From: Acephala macrosclerotiorum
Lineage: Eukaryota; Ascomycota; Leotiomycetes; Helotiales; Mollisiaceae
Length of the DNA stretch: 64,000 nucleotides
Assembly: GCA_014904845.1 (NCBI GenBank)
Contig: MU119376.1
Location: 6,210 to 70,209 of the forward strand
Direction of reading: 5' to 3'
The position numbers and the translations under genes are program-made. Below, piece by piece: positions 23,965 through 36,310 of this stretch (positions are counted from its first letter, which is position 1; each line of letters starts with the position of its first letter). The notes beneath the pieces are model-generated. The model saw only the letters and a program-made list of their open reading frames with translations, did not search any database and was not told the DNA's origin.

Positions 23965-25905
23965 TTAAATACAATTTGTGAACAGAGATTTCATGCTCTC
24001 TTTCTCAGACGTTTTCTTCTTCTTCCACAAGCTCGAGGGGCCGTGGTGTGTGTACCTAATCTTCTCCGATGCGGCCTGGTCCATGTTCAACCCACTGCTC
24101 GTATAAGCCGTCGCCATTGATTTTGGAGCCAAAGAACCTTGGAAGGTCGAAAAAGTGATATCTGCCCGGCACCCATTCGGCCTCAGTCGCTTGGGCCCAT
24201 GCCGTTGGTTTTCGGGCAAAATCAAGCAAATGGCAATTCTTTGGAACGGCCGTCCAGCTTTTGTGGCATATAGTTTTCTCATAATAGCCTCAGCATCGTC
24301 ATTATCTAGGTCTGTACTTGTCTCGAGATCCATGTCGGTATTGTGGCTGCCGAGACTGAATTCAGTGGCGAGTTGCAGTGTCCTGAAGGTTGCCAGCACC
24401 TGTAAAGCTTCTTCAGCTTTGAAAATCACGTTTTCAAGTGTACCAATGATGTTTGGATACTGGAACAGTGGTAGATCGATTGTAATTTCTTGGAGTTTCG
24501 GACATCTGTTTCTGAGGCTTTCAAAATCTTGGATCGAAAGTGGAGTTCGGGCTTTTCGATCATCGTCGGTAAGATGTAGTCTGGCGAGGGTTCCTCCAGC
24601 CGGTGCTATCGTGTCGATAGATAGTATGTTTTGATGCCTGAAAGACTCAAGGCTAAAAAAAACTTGATGTTCTTCAGCATTCTAAATGAGTGCTGCAGAA
24701 GATTTCGCACTGTTGCCTTCTTGTCATCGTCGATCGAATAGAAGCTCAAATCCGATGTCCGAAGACAGCGTAGGACTTCATTTGTAAGAAATTTTAGGAG
24801 GCTAATTGGATCAGAGCCATTGCTGGGGCATCGGAGGTGTTCTAGGAGCGAGAAGTCCCAGATTGCAAGGAACTCTTCTCCTGAGTCGGGCCACCAAAGA
24901 AAAGGACGGTCGATGAACAGTTTTACCATTGGCATAAATCCTTCAAGCCTTGAGTCGTGGTCAAGTCTTGGGTTATCAAGATTCCCTTGCCAACCTTTGA
25001 TTCTGAGGCCCTCAGGATGACCTGTTGACTCAGCTCGACGAGCAACGAGTCCGGGCATCGTCGTGTAACGCCTGATAGTGGCGCTATCGTCTATCATCTC
25101 CATTTTTTATCCTCTGAACAACGCAGAAAGGTTCTTTGGGCCATAATTCACAATAGCGACTATTCCGCATGAACGCATGTAGAAAGCGCTGTGATTTTAG
25201 AGAAATGTTGGCCCTATTCACCCGCTTGAAGTCGTCTATCTTCCACCTGCATAAGTAAGCAATAAAGCCTGGCTACTTAGACTCGGAAAGGAAGAATTTT
25301 AAAAAGCGCTCTAGACTTACACAAGTATGAACAAGGACTTGCAGCATCTGACGAGGGCAACAGCGGCAGCTAGAAGTGCCTCCTCTACTGGCACGAGCAT
25401 TCTCTGTGTGTGGGTTTGAATACTAATCTATAAATCAACCAAGTCAGTTGCATGTTCAGTTAACAGTTCAAACGCATCAAGCTAAGGTACCTTGATCCGC
25501 CCACCCGCAAGTCTGTCCATATCGTCTAGATCGCTGAGGCGGGAAGCCCTCGTCAAGTCGACAATCTTGTACGCATGAGGGATAGTAGCAATGTAGAATG
25601 CTCGAGATAAACCTCGAACTTCTCTTGGCCACTGCTGAAATTCTGCCGTGAAAGGATCATGGGTTTCTTCTTTTCTATCTTGGGGATCCCACGGGAAAGC
25701 CCTGCGTTGGCTGGCTTTCTGGGCTTCTATGATCTCCTATTGAAGTCTCGCCTCAGCCTCTTCTCTATTCATGCTTTGCACCTGTATGGCAATTAACACC
25801 GCGTAACATACCGTTTTGGTATAATGCGTGCGGCGTGCCTACCTCATCAAAGACTAGCACCCAGATATCTTGGTGCAAAGCTACCGTTGTAGGTGAGGTC
25901 GACAT
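23965..25905 (-). pseudogene. Leucine-rich/F-box-like fungal protein, paralog 2, broken
   Basis: This has the same gene plan as the paralog next to it. The first exon, from 25905 to 25843, gives MSTSPTTVALHQDIWVLVFD and ends GAG/gtaggc. Next comes an exon with VQSMNREEAEARL and AFPWDPQDRKEETHD, then one with MLVPVEEALLAAAVALVRCC, and long C-terminal exons with leucine-rich segments (24606-25103) and AEAIMRKLYATKAGRPFQR (about 24270). A TAG at 25737-25739 follows EAEARLQ in the second exon, compatible with CAG to TAG. The two genes are in tandem on the same strand, so they arose by local duplication. This copy is probably dead or has a shortened product. Confidence 0.55.
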
Positions 25906-26769
25906 TATTCTTCTTTTTGGTATGTGCTGAATATCAGGCTCTTGAGGCAAGTGAAAAGTATGGCAAGTCGAATTCTTTGAGCTCTTTTATACTAACATAG
26001 GAAAGCGGCAAGTGGTCTTCTAAATTACTGATCCTGTATTCGAATCAAAGCACAGATACAATAAGCTGTCGAGAAGTGCATTCACTTCCATTTCGCTTGT
26101 GCCACGACATCGACACGGTTGACTAATGTGCCATATCACCCAATAACTTCTAGATTTTCTTCGTTGTTGACCACTTGCTACAACCTTTGCTTGTGGAGAC
26201 ACTGAAATGCCTGAAAATTAGCGATGTAGTCGCTAAGATTATAGCCTTGAAAGCTCTGACACTCGCATCAACTCCTTGGAAATAGCCTCGTCTACCCCGC
26301 GTCTACCCCGCACCTGAAGCACTTCTCTATTTGCGATATACAGGTACACGTGCTGTTGATTCGGAGCTTGGATCACCAAATTCTAATGACATTGATGGCT
26401 CTGCGAATTTCGATACGGAATTCAGGGCTCTTCTTCCTGTACATGGTTCCGGGACAAAAAGCAAAACGATTATTTGATCCTAGATTTCGAAGCTTTCACG
26501 GACATCAAGGCCACCCTGGTTGCTCTCGTCTCATTCTATAACGCATTCTGTGGAGAAGTACTTGCTTTCCAGTCTCTGATCATGTCGGCTTCGGCTTCAC
26601 TTCTCTGCAAGTGACTCTCCTGAACATGCCTTACGGTGTCTTTTAAACCAGTTTTTGACTGCTTGCCGGATACGTCGATTACAAATTCCCAAATTCCAGA
26701 TTAATAGTGATGGCAGTATCTCGGATACCACCTATTATAGGCACCGTTCTTATCAATTAACTTCCTACT
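25906..26769 (+). other. Relic sequence with one exon-like stretch
   Basis: A plus-strand stretch at about 26485-26610 reads DFEAFTDIKATLVALVSFYN and on to MSASASLLC, between an AG and a GT, so it looks like an exon of a gene now lost. I do not recognise the family. A 9-base unit, ctaccccgc, is repeated twice at about 26290-26310. The right end borders the AT-rich block. Confidence 0.3.
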
Positions 26770-29200
26770 ACCAACAACTGGAGATGATTTGTAAAAATCT
26801 GGTTTATTTTACTTTACAAAACTTTTAAACTTATTATTAATCTGAAGACGAAAGTTTAACGAGATTCACTTATTTATAAAAGATATAATAATTTAATAAA
26901 TTATAAATTTTAATTATATTCGAAATCATTTATAAGTTTTTATAAATAATAAAAATATTTTATTAAAAATATAATTATAATTATTTTATATTTTTATTTT
27001 TGATTAATTATTAATAATATTAATATTAATTAATATTTAAATTTTTATTTCAAATTTTATTTTAAAATTTTATTATAATATTTATTAAATTATTTATATA
27101 ATTAATAAATTTTATTTTTAAAAAAAAAACTCGTTCAACGACTCGTTAAACAAATTAATAACGAACGAGTTTTTTTTTTATTATTTAATATATATTTTAT
27201 TTTATAAGTTTCGTAAAAACGTTTTTATAAAAAATTATAAAATTTTCGATTTTAATAATTTATTTTGATTTTAAATTTTAAATTAAAATAATTATTAAAA
27301 TAAAATTAATAAATTAATAAACTTTTTAACGTTTAAAATAAAAACGTTTTTTTAATAAAATTTTAATTTATATTAAAAAATATTTTTTAAAATTTTCGTT
27401 TTTATATTTAATTATTACGATTAATTTAATTAATTTAAATTGTTTTATTTAATATATAATTTTGAAAAAAAACCTTTTAAACTTTTTTTCGAAAATTATA
27501 TAATATTTAAAATAAAAATATTTTTTAAAATTTTCGTTTTATATTTAATTATTATAATTAATTTAATTAATTATAAAAAAATATTCTTTAAAATTTTTAT
27601 TTAAAATTATATAATTATAATAAAATTTTTAATATTTCGTATTAAAAAAACGATTATCGATTTTAATATTTAAAATAAAAACGTATTTAAAAATTTTATA
27701 ATTATTATTTTAATTAAATACAATTATATTTTATTAATTTATATAATAATAAATTAATAAAATCACTTAAAATTTAAAATTTAATTTATTTATAAGTTTT
27801 ATATAATTTAAATTAATTAATATATTATAATTATAAACGTAATATAATCGTATATAAATTAAAATTTTAATATTTTTTATTAAATTAATTAAATCGTTAA
27901 ATTTAAATATTTTAATTAAATATTATATTTAAAATATTTATTTAAAAATTAATATTAATACTTTTAATAATAAACGATTTTATTTAAATATAACAATTTA
28001 ATTAGTTTATTAAAAATTTAATAATTATATAACTTTGAAATAATACGTAATTATTTTAATAAAAAAATATTAAAATGATTTCGCGATTATAATTAGATTA
28101 CAATTTTTATTTAAATATTAAATATTTTTATAATTGTATAATTTTTAAAAAAAAGTTTTAAAAGATTTTTTTTTAAAATTATATATTAAATAAAATAATT
28201 TAAATTAATTAAATTAATTGTAATAATTTAATATAAAATTTTATTAAAAGTACGTTTTATTTAAAATATTAAAATTTAATTTTATAATTACGTAATTTTT
28301 AATAAATATCGTTTTATAATTAATTAAATCGATCGTAATAATTTGAATTAAATATAAAATAAAAACTTTAAAAAATGTTTTTTTAATAATAAAACTTTAT
28401 AATAAATATTTTTTTACTTTAAATATTAAAAAGCTTATTAATTTATTAATTTTATTATTCGATAAAATTTAAAATTTAAAATAAAAATATATTATTAAAA
28501 TTAAAAACTTTATAATTTTTTATAAAAACGTTTTTACGAAATTTATAAAATAAAATATACGTCAAATAAAATATTTTTTTTTTTTATATATACGTTTATT
28601 ATTTTTATATAATTAATAAATTAAAAAAAAATTATTATATTTAAAATTACATTTTTTAAAAATTTATTAATTAATAATATATTTATATATATAAACTTTA
28701 AATTAAATAAAAATAATATATAAAAAAAATTATAAATATATTTATATATTAAATAATTTAATTTTTTTTTTCAAAAAATTTATTATAATAAAAATAATTA
28801 TTAATATTAATTTAAATGTTTTATATTAAATTATTTAAATTTCGTTTTTTTATTATAATTAAAAACGAATTATCGTTGATAATAAAAAAAGTTTAAAAAA
28901 AAATTATATATATTATTATAAAAAATAATATTATATTTATTTTTATTTTAATATTTTAATATATTTTAATTTATATTATATTAATTTTTAATTTTAAACT
29001 TTTATATATATATATATAATAATTAAAAAATAAAATATTATATATTTATTTATTTTAACTCGTTTTATAATTATTAATTAATAAAAATATAAAAAACTTA
29101 AAATATCGTAAAATTATATTAAGGTTTAAACTATTATATTATATTTAAAATTGGTTTAATTATTTTATTTATCGTAATATTTAATTATAAACTTATGTTT
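26770..29200. other. AT-rich, hypermutated block 2
   Basis: About 2.4 kb of nearly pure A and T with no coding potential. The remaining G and C are mostly in CpG, and the edges with normal DNA are sharp. It contains a large inverted repeat (27191-28559, listed separately) and internal near-repeats, for example attttttaaaattttcg at about 27385 and 27510. I read it as one or more transposon copies reduced by repeat-directed C-to-T mutation. Confidence 0.8.
27191..28559. repeat. Large imperfect inverted repeat inside the AT-rich block
   Basis: The left arm starts tatattttattttataagt at 27191. The reverse complement of the right arm, ending at 28559, starts tatattttattttataaat. Over the outer 38 bases, including cgtaaaaacgtttttata, only one position differs. 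Similarity continues inward, with more divergence and small indels, for about 300-400 bases on each side (to about 27480 and 28160). It could be the long terminal inverted repeats of a dead DNA element, or two copies of a repeat inserted head to head. Confidence 0.7.
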
Positions 29201-31992
29201 TGTTTTTTATTCTTGGTATTTGAATATTTGTACTGTATAAAGTCTTGATAAAATAAACTGAGAATGGGGCAATGAACTTCTGGAAAGGTAAAGCCTGTAA
29301 ATGATCATCTCCATCACATTTTGGAGGCCCCTATAACCCGCTACTGACGAATGGCCCAGGTCACCGATTTCTTGAACCATCCACATGTGTCACCACTAGC
29401 TGATCCACTCTTGCTCATGTGTAATAGGATTGAAAACTCTGGAAAACAATCGGCAAAGGGCATTTCACTACGTCCTCTGAGCTTGCTTGCCATGATGTTT
29501 CTTCCAAAGGTCCTCCAGCGACTTCCGGCATCAAAGAAACCGGCACTCCCTGAATGCCATCCTTATTTTGAAAAACATTAGCCAGTCCTCAACCGATCGA
29601 AGCTTGAGCTCGCCATCACAATAAAAGACAAGAGCTCAAAAGTTTGACCGACCTTCCCATGCTTACTATGGGTTGAAACGAATGCGAAGATCAAAGTCTG
29701 TTGTGTCAATGTCGACTGCAAGTTTGAGGAGGAGAGAGAGTGGCAGGGAGTGATTATTGCCAATGGCATTCATGGGTCTATCAACGCACTGTTATTTACG
29801 ATCAAACACAAAACCAAGAGCATGGGCGCCCTTGATAGGGCTATAGAATCTCTGTGTCGAGTGCTGCGCTGAACTGGACTTCTGCTATAAGACTGAGCAC
29901 ATAGATCAGATCATTAACAAGACCTGTGGAAATTTAAACTTCGCCTTATCAAATAAAGAGGTGGAAGAGATGGTCGCTAGCAAAGTAATCATTCTCGAGG
30001 GAGTGCTCATGAACGCCATCAAGACGGTTAGTGTGGATGGGTAATGGAAGACGTGGCAGCTGTTAACGCCAATTTTCGAAAATTTCATAAACGAGCTGGA
30101 CGAGATAGATGAGGGGGCATCCTTTTGTGTTTAAATTTTATTCCTGTTATGTTGGCTTTGATATTGTCTGAAGAGGATTTAGAACATGTCAATAGAACGC
30201 TAGGTATTGCTATCAGAAGTTTGAGTTCTCTCGCACAACAAGCTAGATGCGGAATCAGATTTTATGGGCTTCGACAGATTCTCTGCGTCAGCCGTATTCC
30301 TTGTCACCGCCATTACTACTTGCTCCGCCAACAACGCCAGCTCAAACATCCTCTATCCACGCCAGCCGTCACATAAAACACACCAATAAACACAGAGAGA
30401 GTTGAGAACAAAGCTCCGGCGAAAGCACCAGCTGTCGACTCTAAAGCAATTCTCGACGTCACATTACCACAGAACAGACCAGATGCGTCCCCTCGAGGTC
30501 TAGATAGAGATGATAAGCCACCTTCTCGGATCTGATGGTACATGCACTTGATTTGGGGATGTGTAAGAGTCGAGGATTGATTAGGATTGTGATGGAAAGC
30601 GATCAATCGTTGGCGTTGTAAGAATCGAAAATTTCTCTATCAGCAAGAGGCGTTGGCAAAAGTATTAAAATACTTCGCCAAATGAGTCGGGACCAGAGTT
30701 GGTGGGATATACAAAACGGTGCATTAAGTTTGTCCAAATGTCATAGAAGCTTAAGGGACATCAACACATCATGACTTGGATCCGTTGATACTGCTACGAG
30801 CTGTTGCTTAGATGTTCGTTTTATCCCATCGTACTGAGCGTTTCCGCTGCCCCCTGTCCCCTATCCTCCCCGCAGTGGACTTGCTGGCTGCATATCCACC
30901 ATATGAATACTACTGTACATATAACTAATAACGGTTCAATAATAAGCTATACCATTCTTCTCGTTTCTTTAATATTCGCGTCAGCATGAGCCCCTCTACT
31001 TTCGCTTGTCCCTATTTCACAATTCCTCCACAGAAATTTGCTGCACCCTCATCTTTTTCAGGGAGGCTTGCCTAGGCTCTTCCTTGGAGTACACACCGAG
31101 TCTACAGTATACTCAAAGCACCTTCGGCGTACTTATGCCACTCTCCTAACCTATTCCAGCGCTATTTACACTTGAACCCTTGACCGGTGACCCTTTCCAT
31201 CCTCCCACGGCTCATCAACACCAATGGACCCTCTCTTTTTCCGTCCGCCTTATTCTCCTCGTCCCTAACATACCGTATACTCTGTATTTAGCTTCATTTT
31301 CTCTTCGTTGTGCCAAAGACTCCATTGATGCTGTACTCACATGATCCTCCTCCCTATAAAATCCACCTCCCCCATTAATTTCCTCCATTATCCCTTCAAA
31401 TACTCCCAAATTCTCAAGTTTTCGTGTTCCTCACAGCCTTACCACCTCGCTTAACCATCAAATCGCCTCGCATCGCAATTTTCGCACGCACAATGCTCGA
31501 CTCTACGACAATTCTTAGTGTTGAAACTTTTGATAAAGCACTCCAAGAAATAACCGAGCATCCTCGCGACACGAGTGGGTGCATCCGTTTTCTATCGCTT
31601 GAAAATTTTTTGACACCAAAAATTGCGCTTTAAGATACTTACAATTATGCAGGCTATGGCAATTAATTTGAGTCCAAAGTCGAAGTGGTCGATAGAGTTG
31701 GTGTTAGAGAATATTTTTGTAAGTCGATGTTTTCCGGAAAGAGCTCGCCGTGATAGCTGCACGGACCATCTGAAGACCCATCCATGCTGGAACTTCAAGA
31801 TCTCGAGCATTTGGAGCCTCACTGACTTTCTCCCAGTACTTCAACAACTTCATTTCGAATATCACTCGATATTACGCCTTATTACTGAAGTTGGAAATCG
31901 GTTTGAAATCTCAAATCAAGTCACTCGTTGATCATTAGATAGTTGGTTTTCAAAATAAAGACTGTTGAAGTTGGCTTTTCACTTCGTGGCTT
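29201..31992. other. Relic region without a recognisable gene
   Basis: Several frames look like remains of coding DNA. One is a plus-strand stretch around 29680-29860 (IIANGIHGSINALLFTIKHK) followed by MGALDRAIESLCRVL; another is around 29910-30045. They are interrupted by stops and I cannot assign a family. A plus-strand ORF at 31494-31630 (MLDSTTILSVETFDKALQEI) is also unassigned. Confidence 0.35.
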
Positions 31993-33274
31993 ACGAGCTG
32001 GGCTTCACGGGTCTGTGCTCACAGGCTATTTTTGCTGCCTAAATCTTTAGGAACCAAAAAACATCAAAAACCTCATTGATCATCATGACTCTTAATACTC
32101 CCCTACCATTTGACTTCCAGCATAAGAAAGGCGATGAAATACGAACGAAACATAAGGAGGCAATCCGCCAATTGCATTGATTCGGAAAAGTGCCTATTTG
32201 CGCTATTACCAATCGATATAAGCTAGGTGCAAGCACTATTCGAAAGATCCTTCGATACTTCAACCCCGAGCGCTATCGCTTTGATCGAACGGGCTTTGCC
32301 TACCTTTTATCGAATGCACAAGTAGATGAGATTATCTTATATTGTGCCGAAACATAAGAACATCGCATTTTACAATGGCCAAAGCTACGAGAAGAGCTAA
32401 AGTTGAAATGCTCTATTCAGACATTGGAACGCCGGCTTTACTAACGAGGTTATTATCGATGTGTGACTTGCCAAAAACCATATATGACTCTTGCTCAAAT
32501 TACTGCTCGCTTTATTTAAACTATAGCGCATATCTTTTGGACGATAGAGTAATTGAAAGTGCTCTAGTCTGATGAGATTACATTTCTCGTAAGAAGCAAG
32601 TCTACTAAAGAGAAAGTCACTAGAGACAAAACGAAGAGATACTGTGAGAATTGTATTCAACATCAGTTTCACCGCGATCACATAACACCGGTAAATGCTT
32701 GAAGCGCAATTGGATATGGCTACAAAAGTCCGCTCTTATTTATCGAGAGAATAGAGAAAAATAGAGCATTCAAATAAGTCGATTATCTCGCTTAAGTCTT
32801 TGAGCATTACATACAATTTATCATTGAAGCTTTTGCTTTTATCACTCATACTTTACGACTTTCTATAGAACCTCTATTTATAGAAGATGGAAACTCGACT
32901 CATAAGCATAAATCCAGCACTAATTGCTGCTAGCGCTTTCGCACAAAACACGGCATTATACTCATGCCTCACTCTTCTACTTCTCTAGACATAAATTCAA
33001 TAGAGAAATGCTGGCAGTAGATTAAACAGGCCCTTTATAGACGATTGCACCAACTTACTACTGAGATAGAGATAAGGCAGGCAGTTTTAGAGGAATGGGA
33101 TGCTATACTCCAAGAATAGATAAATAAGCTAGTTTTGAAGCAAGAGCATTGGGTCACTGTACTCATAAAGCGCCATGGGTGGTCAACTCCTAATTAAATT
33201 ATCAATTAGACATGCATTTAATGTTCGAAGTTGCTGAGTAGCCTGTGAGCACAGGCCCGTGAAGCCCAGCTCGT
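31993..33274 (+). mobile_element. Tc1/mariner-type DNA transposon, inactivated
   Basis: The 1282-bp element has 36-bp terminal inverted repeats at 31993-32028 and 33239-33274, beginning ACGAGCTGGGCTTCACGGG and differing at one base. A TA flanks the right end and TT the left, close to the TA duplication expected. The plus-strand transposase frame (ATG 32085 to TAA about 33197) shows WPKLREELKLKCSIQTLERR, the catalytic-type segments SDEITFLV, FIEDGN, and LDINSIEKCWQ, matching the DDE superfamily in Tc1/mariner. It is interrupted by several stops. One precedes SDEITF, where relatives have Trp (TGG to TAG). It is therefore dead, but much less decayed than hAT copy A. Confidence 0.88.
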
Positions 33275-33878
33275 TACCTCTGCACGTTATGCTCTTGATT
33301 TTCAGCGATTGAAGGCCTAGACATTTAGCGATAAATGCCCTGAATCGCACCAACACTCGCTAAGTTTTAGTGATTTCGTAGAGCCTGGCGACCTCGCAAG
33401 TGCACCGGACATCGGAATAACAGATCTTCCGAAATAAACTTAAAGTTACACCTTTGGCTTTCTTGCTGTTCAACTGAAAGTTAGGCAGGAACGGTTCGCT
33501 GCTTAAAGGTGGGTTTTCATTCAATATAGCTAGCTGCCGCACTGTTAATCCCCAATCAAAACTTCCGAGTTAGTCCTTTTTGATAAGGTTCAACTCATGC
33601 AATGTGGTGGTTGGAAGCTTCCTCGCAGCCAGGAAGACTTACAATCCCCAAAAATTTGTCTCAAAATCATAATGTCGAGCAAGCGCATCACTTGACCGTC
33701 CCGCGAGGTCCCACCTGTTACTCGAAATTAGCTCGTTCAACCTTTCTAAATTATATTTCGTAGTCGAAGTAGCGTTTGTATAGCTGAGAGAACCTCCAAA
33801 AAAAAAACATAGGAGACAGAGGAATACTCCAATTTAATGGAGACCAACCTAGCTGTAAATTGTTCTAGTGCAAAGTAT
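33275..33878. other. No recognisable gene
   Basis: Only short ORFs between the Tc1/mariner element and the kinase relic. The missing C-terminal lobe of that kinase would be expected here on the minus strand, but I cannot find it. Confidence 0.4.
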
Positions 33879-35120
33879 TTACGAGTACCTTCGTATTGAA
33901 TGCATGTCTCTGTCGTAAGCTGGACCTTGGCCTTTCAATCTTGCTCCAAAGGTAAGTCCAAATCTCCAATCTATGGATATATCAGTCTTGAAATCCACAG
34001 AGTCTGAAAGTATGTTGATAGTTACCTTAGCGACGAGACTCTCTCGATTTTCGGGATCCTTGTCGCCCAAAAAGACAGTAGCATAACCAGTCTCTCAACG
34101 CCAGGTATGGAGAGTACACTAACCATTTCTCGGCTTCATATCGAAATGAACAATCTCGTCCCAGTCTGCAGGTTTGGTGATCGCAACTTGATTGACCATG
34201 GGACCAGGAATCATCTCCGCCTCGCCATATCTCATTGCTGTGACTCCATCAATCAAGCAGTCAAAAATGAGCCACGGCGAAGCTTCTGAGAAGGGAACTT
34301 GTCTGCCGCGAAGGAGTAAGCAGAAGTCAAACTTCATCAATTGCTCAGCCCGGCTTTATTACAGGCAAAGGCCATGGTGTGGGTGTAAAGTGTGTGTTCA
34401 TGATGTCTCTTCCTGTCTAGCGGTGAGATGAGGATATATATAACATTAAACACGTGACCACCCTAATAGGCTTACTGTTCTCTTCTCTTCATCAGCAAAT
34501 AGTGCAAAGGGCCCGAGGGACAATATTTCATGTACAGTCGTCTTACTACACCATTCCACTTCGCATCCAAGCCTTCGTCCTCTGCAGTCACGGGAGCTGA
34601 CTTTGCAATGAACGACACGATGTGGGCAGAATAGGTTGCCACGTTGAACTTCGCCATCACGTCAACTTCTCTCAGCAAATCATCCTTTTTTTGGGTCTGC
34701 AGTGGTCGCCTTCAATTCTTCCGCGGCTACTTTGTGAATCTTCGACTGTAGTGGAGTGGTGACCTGCTCCCACAGCCCGATCGTTGCGAAACTTCCTTGT
34801 CCAAGTATTTTCGTTTCCTTCCATTTGAGGTTCTGTCCACCGTCTAATGTCTCTAATTCAGCCAAATTCTGTGTTAGGAATGCTTGCTGTTCTGGATCAT
34901 AAGGTGTGCTGATCAATGGTTGAGCTGGAAGTCTCGGCGGGCACGTAAAACTTGGACGTGCGGATCTGCAATGAGCAGAGCTGGTGCATTGGCGACAGAA
35001 TCATAATTGGTCTTGCGATAGTACGCCCTAGCTTCCTTTGCAGTGAACTCTGGCTCGCCTCGGTATTTTTAAAACCAATTAAGCCTTGTCAGGTCCATCG
35101 CGTCGCATTAGTAGGTATCA
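33879..35120 (-). pseudogene. Kinase-like protein relic 1
   Basis: On the minus strand, from 34930 downward, are LISTPYDPEQQAFLTQNL, the glycine loop ILGQGSFATIGLWEQ, the helix-C region LREVDVMAKFN, and NGVVRRLYMKYCPSGPLHYL. After an intron come SPWLIFDCLIDGVTAMRYG and the catalytic loop IVHFDMKPRN. After another comes VFLGDKDPENRESLVAK. The next exon begins attggagatttggac (33956-33970), where the DFG motif needs gattttgga: one T is missing, which breaks the frame at DFG. A second shift lies near 34940, and the C-lobe is absent. It belongs to the same family as the genes at 51910 and 54324. Confidence 0.75.
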
Positions 35121-35585
35121 GAGGAAGTGAATATCAACTTCGGATGGAGACTATGTAGTCGTCAAGATGCGGGGTTAAGTCTACGGTCTCGAAATGAGAG
35201 AGAAAGAGGAGAATATTATTGCATCCAGAGTCATCCGCATTCAGCATATGCGAATTATAGCTCAGAAACAATCCAGACGCAAGCAAGGCCAGGTCATCAG
35301 CGACAAAGAACTGAACGTCACATCGAAGGCAAGGAGGGCAGAAAATCCACAGCGTCACAAAGAACAAAACAAATGGTATTTTTGGGTGGATGGCAGCATT
35401 GAAAGTAAGGAAATGATTCGCATGTGGTGTGGTGTGCGCAAGTTGTCACAGCCAGGGCTTTCCAGGCGTGACGAGGAATGATACGCACCTAAAATTCATG
35501 ACTAAAGTAAAAGTCAAAGCTTCAAACATCTTTGAATATTTGCTAGAACGTGCTATATTCGAAAGTGATTCATTGATCTGGACGC
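35121..35585. other. No supported gene
   Basis: Overlapping plus-strand ORFs at 35127-35481 look random. Kinase relic 1 has its N-terminal end just to the left, and another kinase fragment begins to the right. Confidence 0.35.
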
Positions 35586-36098
35586 ACGAGGTGCCAGATT
35601 CCCATTGAAATCCCCCCCGCCGTACTCCATATTGGTAGCTCCATCGATCAAGCAGTTAAATATTACCCACAGAGTTGACTCCGAGAACGGTCTTTGCCTG
35701 GGTTATCCCTGAATGTTAGCAATGTGCCAGATAAAAGGCATAACGATATGGCACTTACTCTACCAATCTCTTTTTTAACAACCCATTTAAGGACCCAAAG
35801 AACAATACTCCAAAAATAGTCGTCTCACGACGTTCTTCCAATTTTTCGGACCTAGGCCTTCGTCTTTTAGAACCACAAATACTGGTGAGCGTAACAGTTG
35901 TACGATATGCGAGGCCCATCCTTGAACTTCGAGACAGACGAGACCGTAGAGAGTTGAGATGTCGTGAGTCTCTCTGATATGGGCCACGATCCCTTTCACG
36001 AAAGCTTTCGTTGCGGCCGGAGAGCGGAAAACAGGAAGATGTCTGCGAAGCGGAGCTTTACAGGTCAGAATATGTATTAGAATACGAGAACCGGGCAT
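35586..36098 (-). pseudogene. Kinase-like protein relic 2 (fragment)
   Basis: The minus-strand frame from 36098 includes ASHIVQLLRSPVFVVLKD, GLGPKNWKNVV and RRLFLEYCSLGP, matching the pre-catalytic region of relic 1 (VVRRLYMKYCPSGP). After an intron (about 35758-35710) it continues RQRPFSESTLWVIFNCLIDG and ATNMEYGGG. There is no catalytic loop afterwards and no N-terminal glycine loop before it. The unassigned 36099-36310 leads up to the insertion site of hAT copy B, so the transposon may have landed in, or next to, this already broken gene. Confidence 0.6.
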
Positions 36099-36310
36099 AG
36101 CATTTTGTAAGTTTCAAATAATACTGCAGACTGCTTTTCGAGCCGTGTAGAATATTTTCGAAGCCTCCGATACAAAATTTTCTCATAGAGCTTTCTTTGT
36201 TCGAACCAACGTAGACCGGTGGGTTTGGAAGGTACAAACGCTTGCAAAGTACAATTTTCGGTTCTTTGAACTTGTACTCGTTGCAGGCTTTGTAGAATTG
36301 GGATTATAAA

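Noticed and set aside
26020..26060. Possible tRNA B-box (attcgaatc)
   Set aside because: No A-box at proper distance and no cloverleaf could be built; no convincing tRNA was found anywhere in the window.
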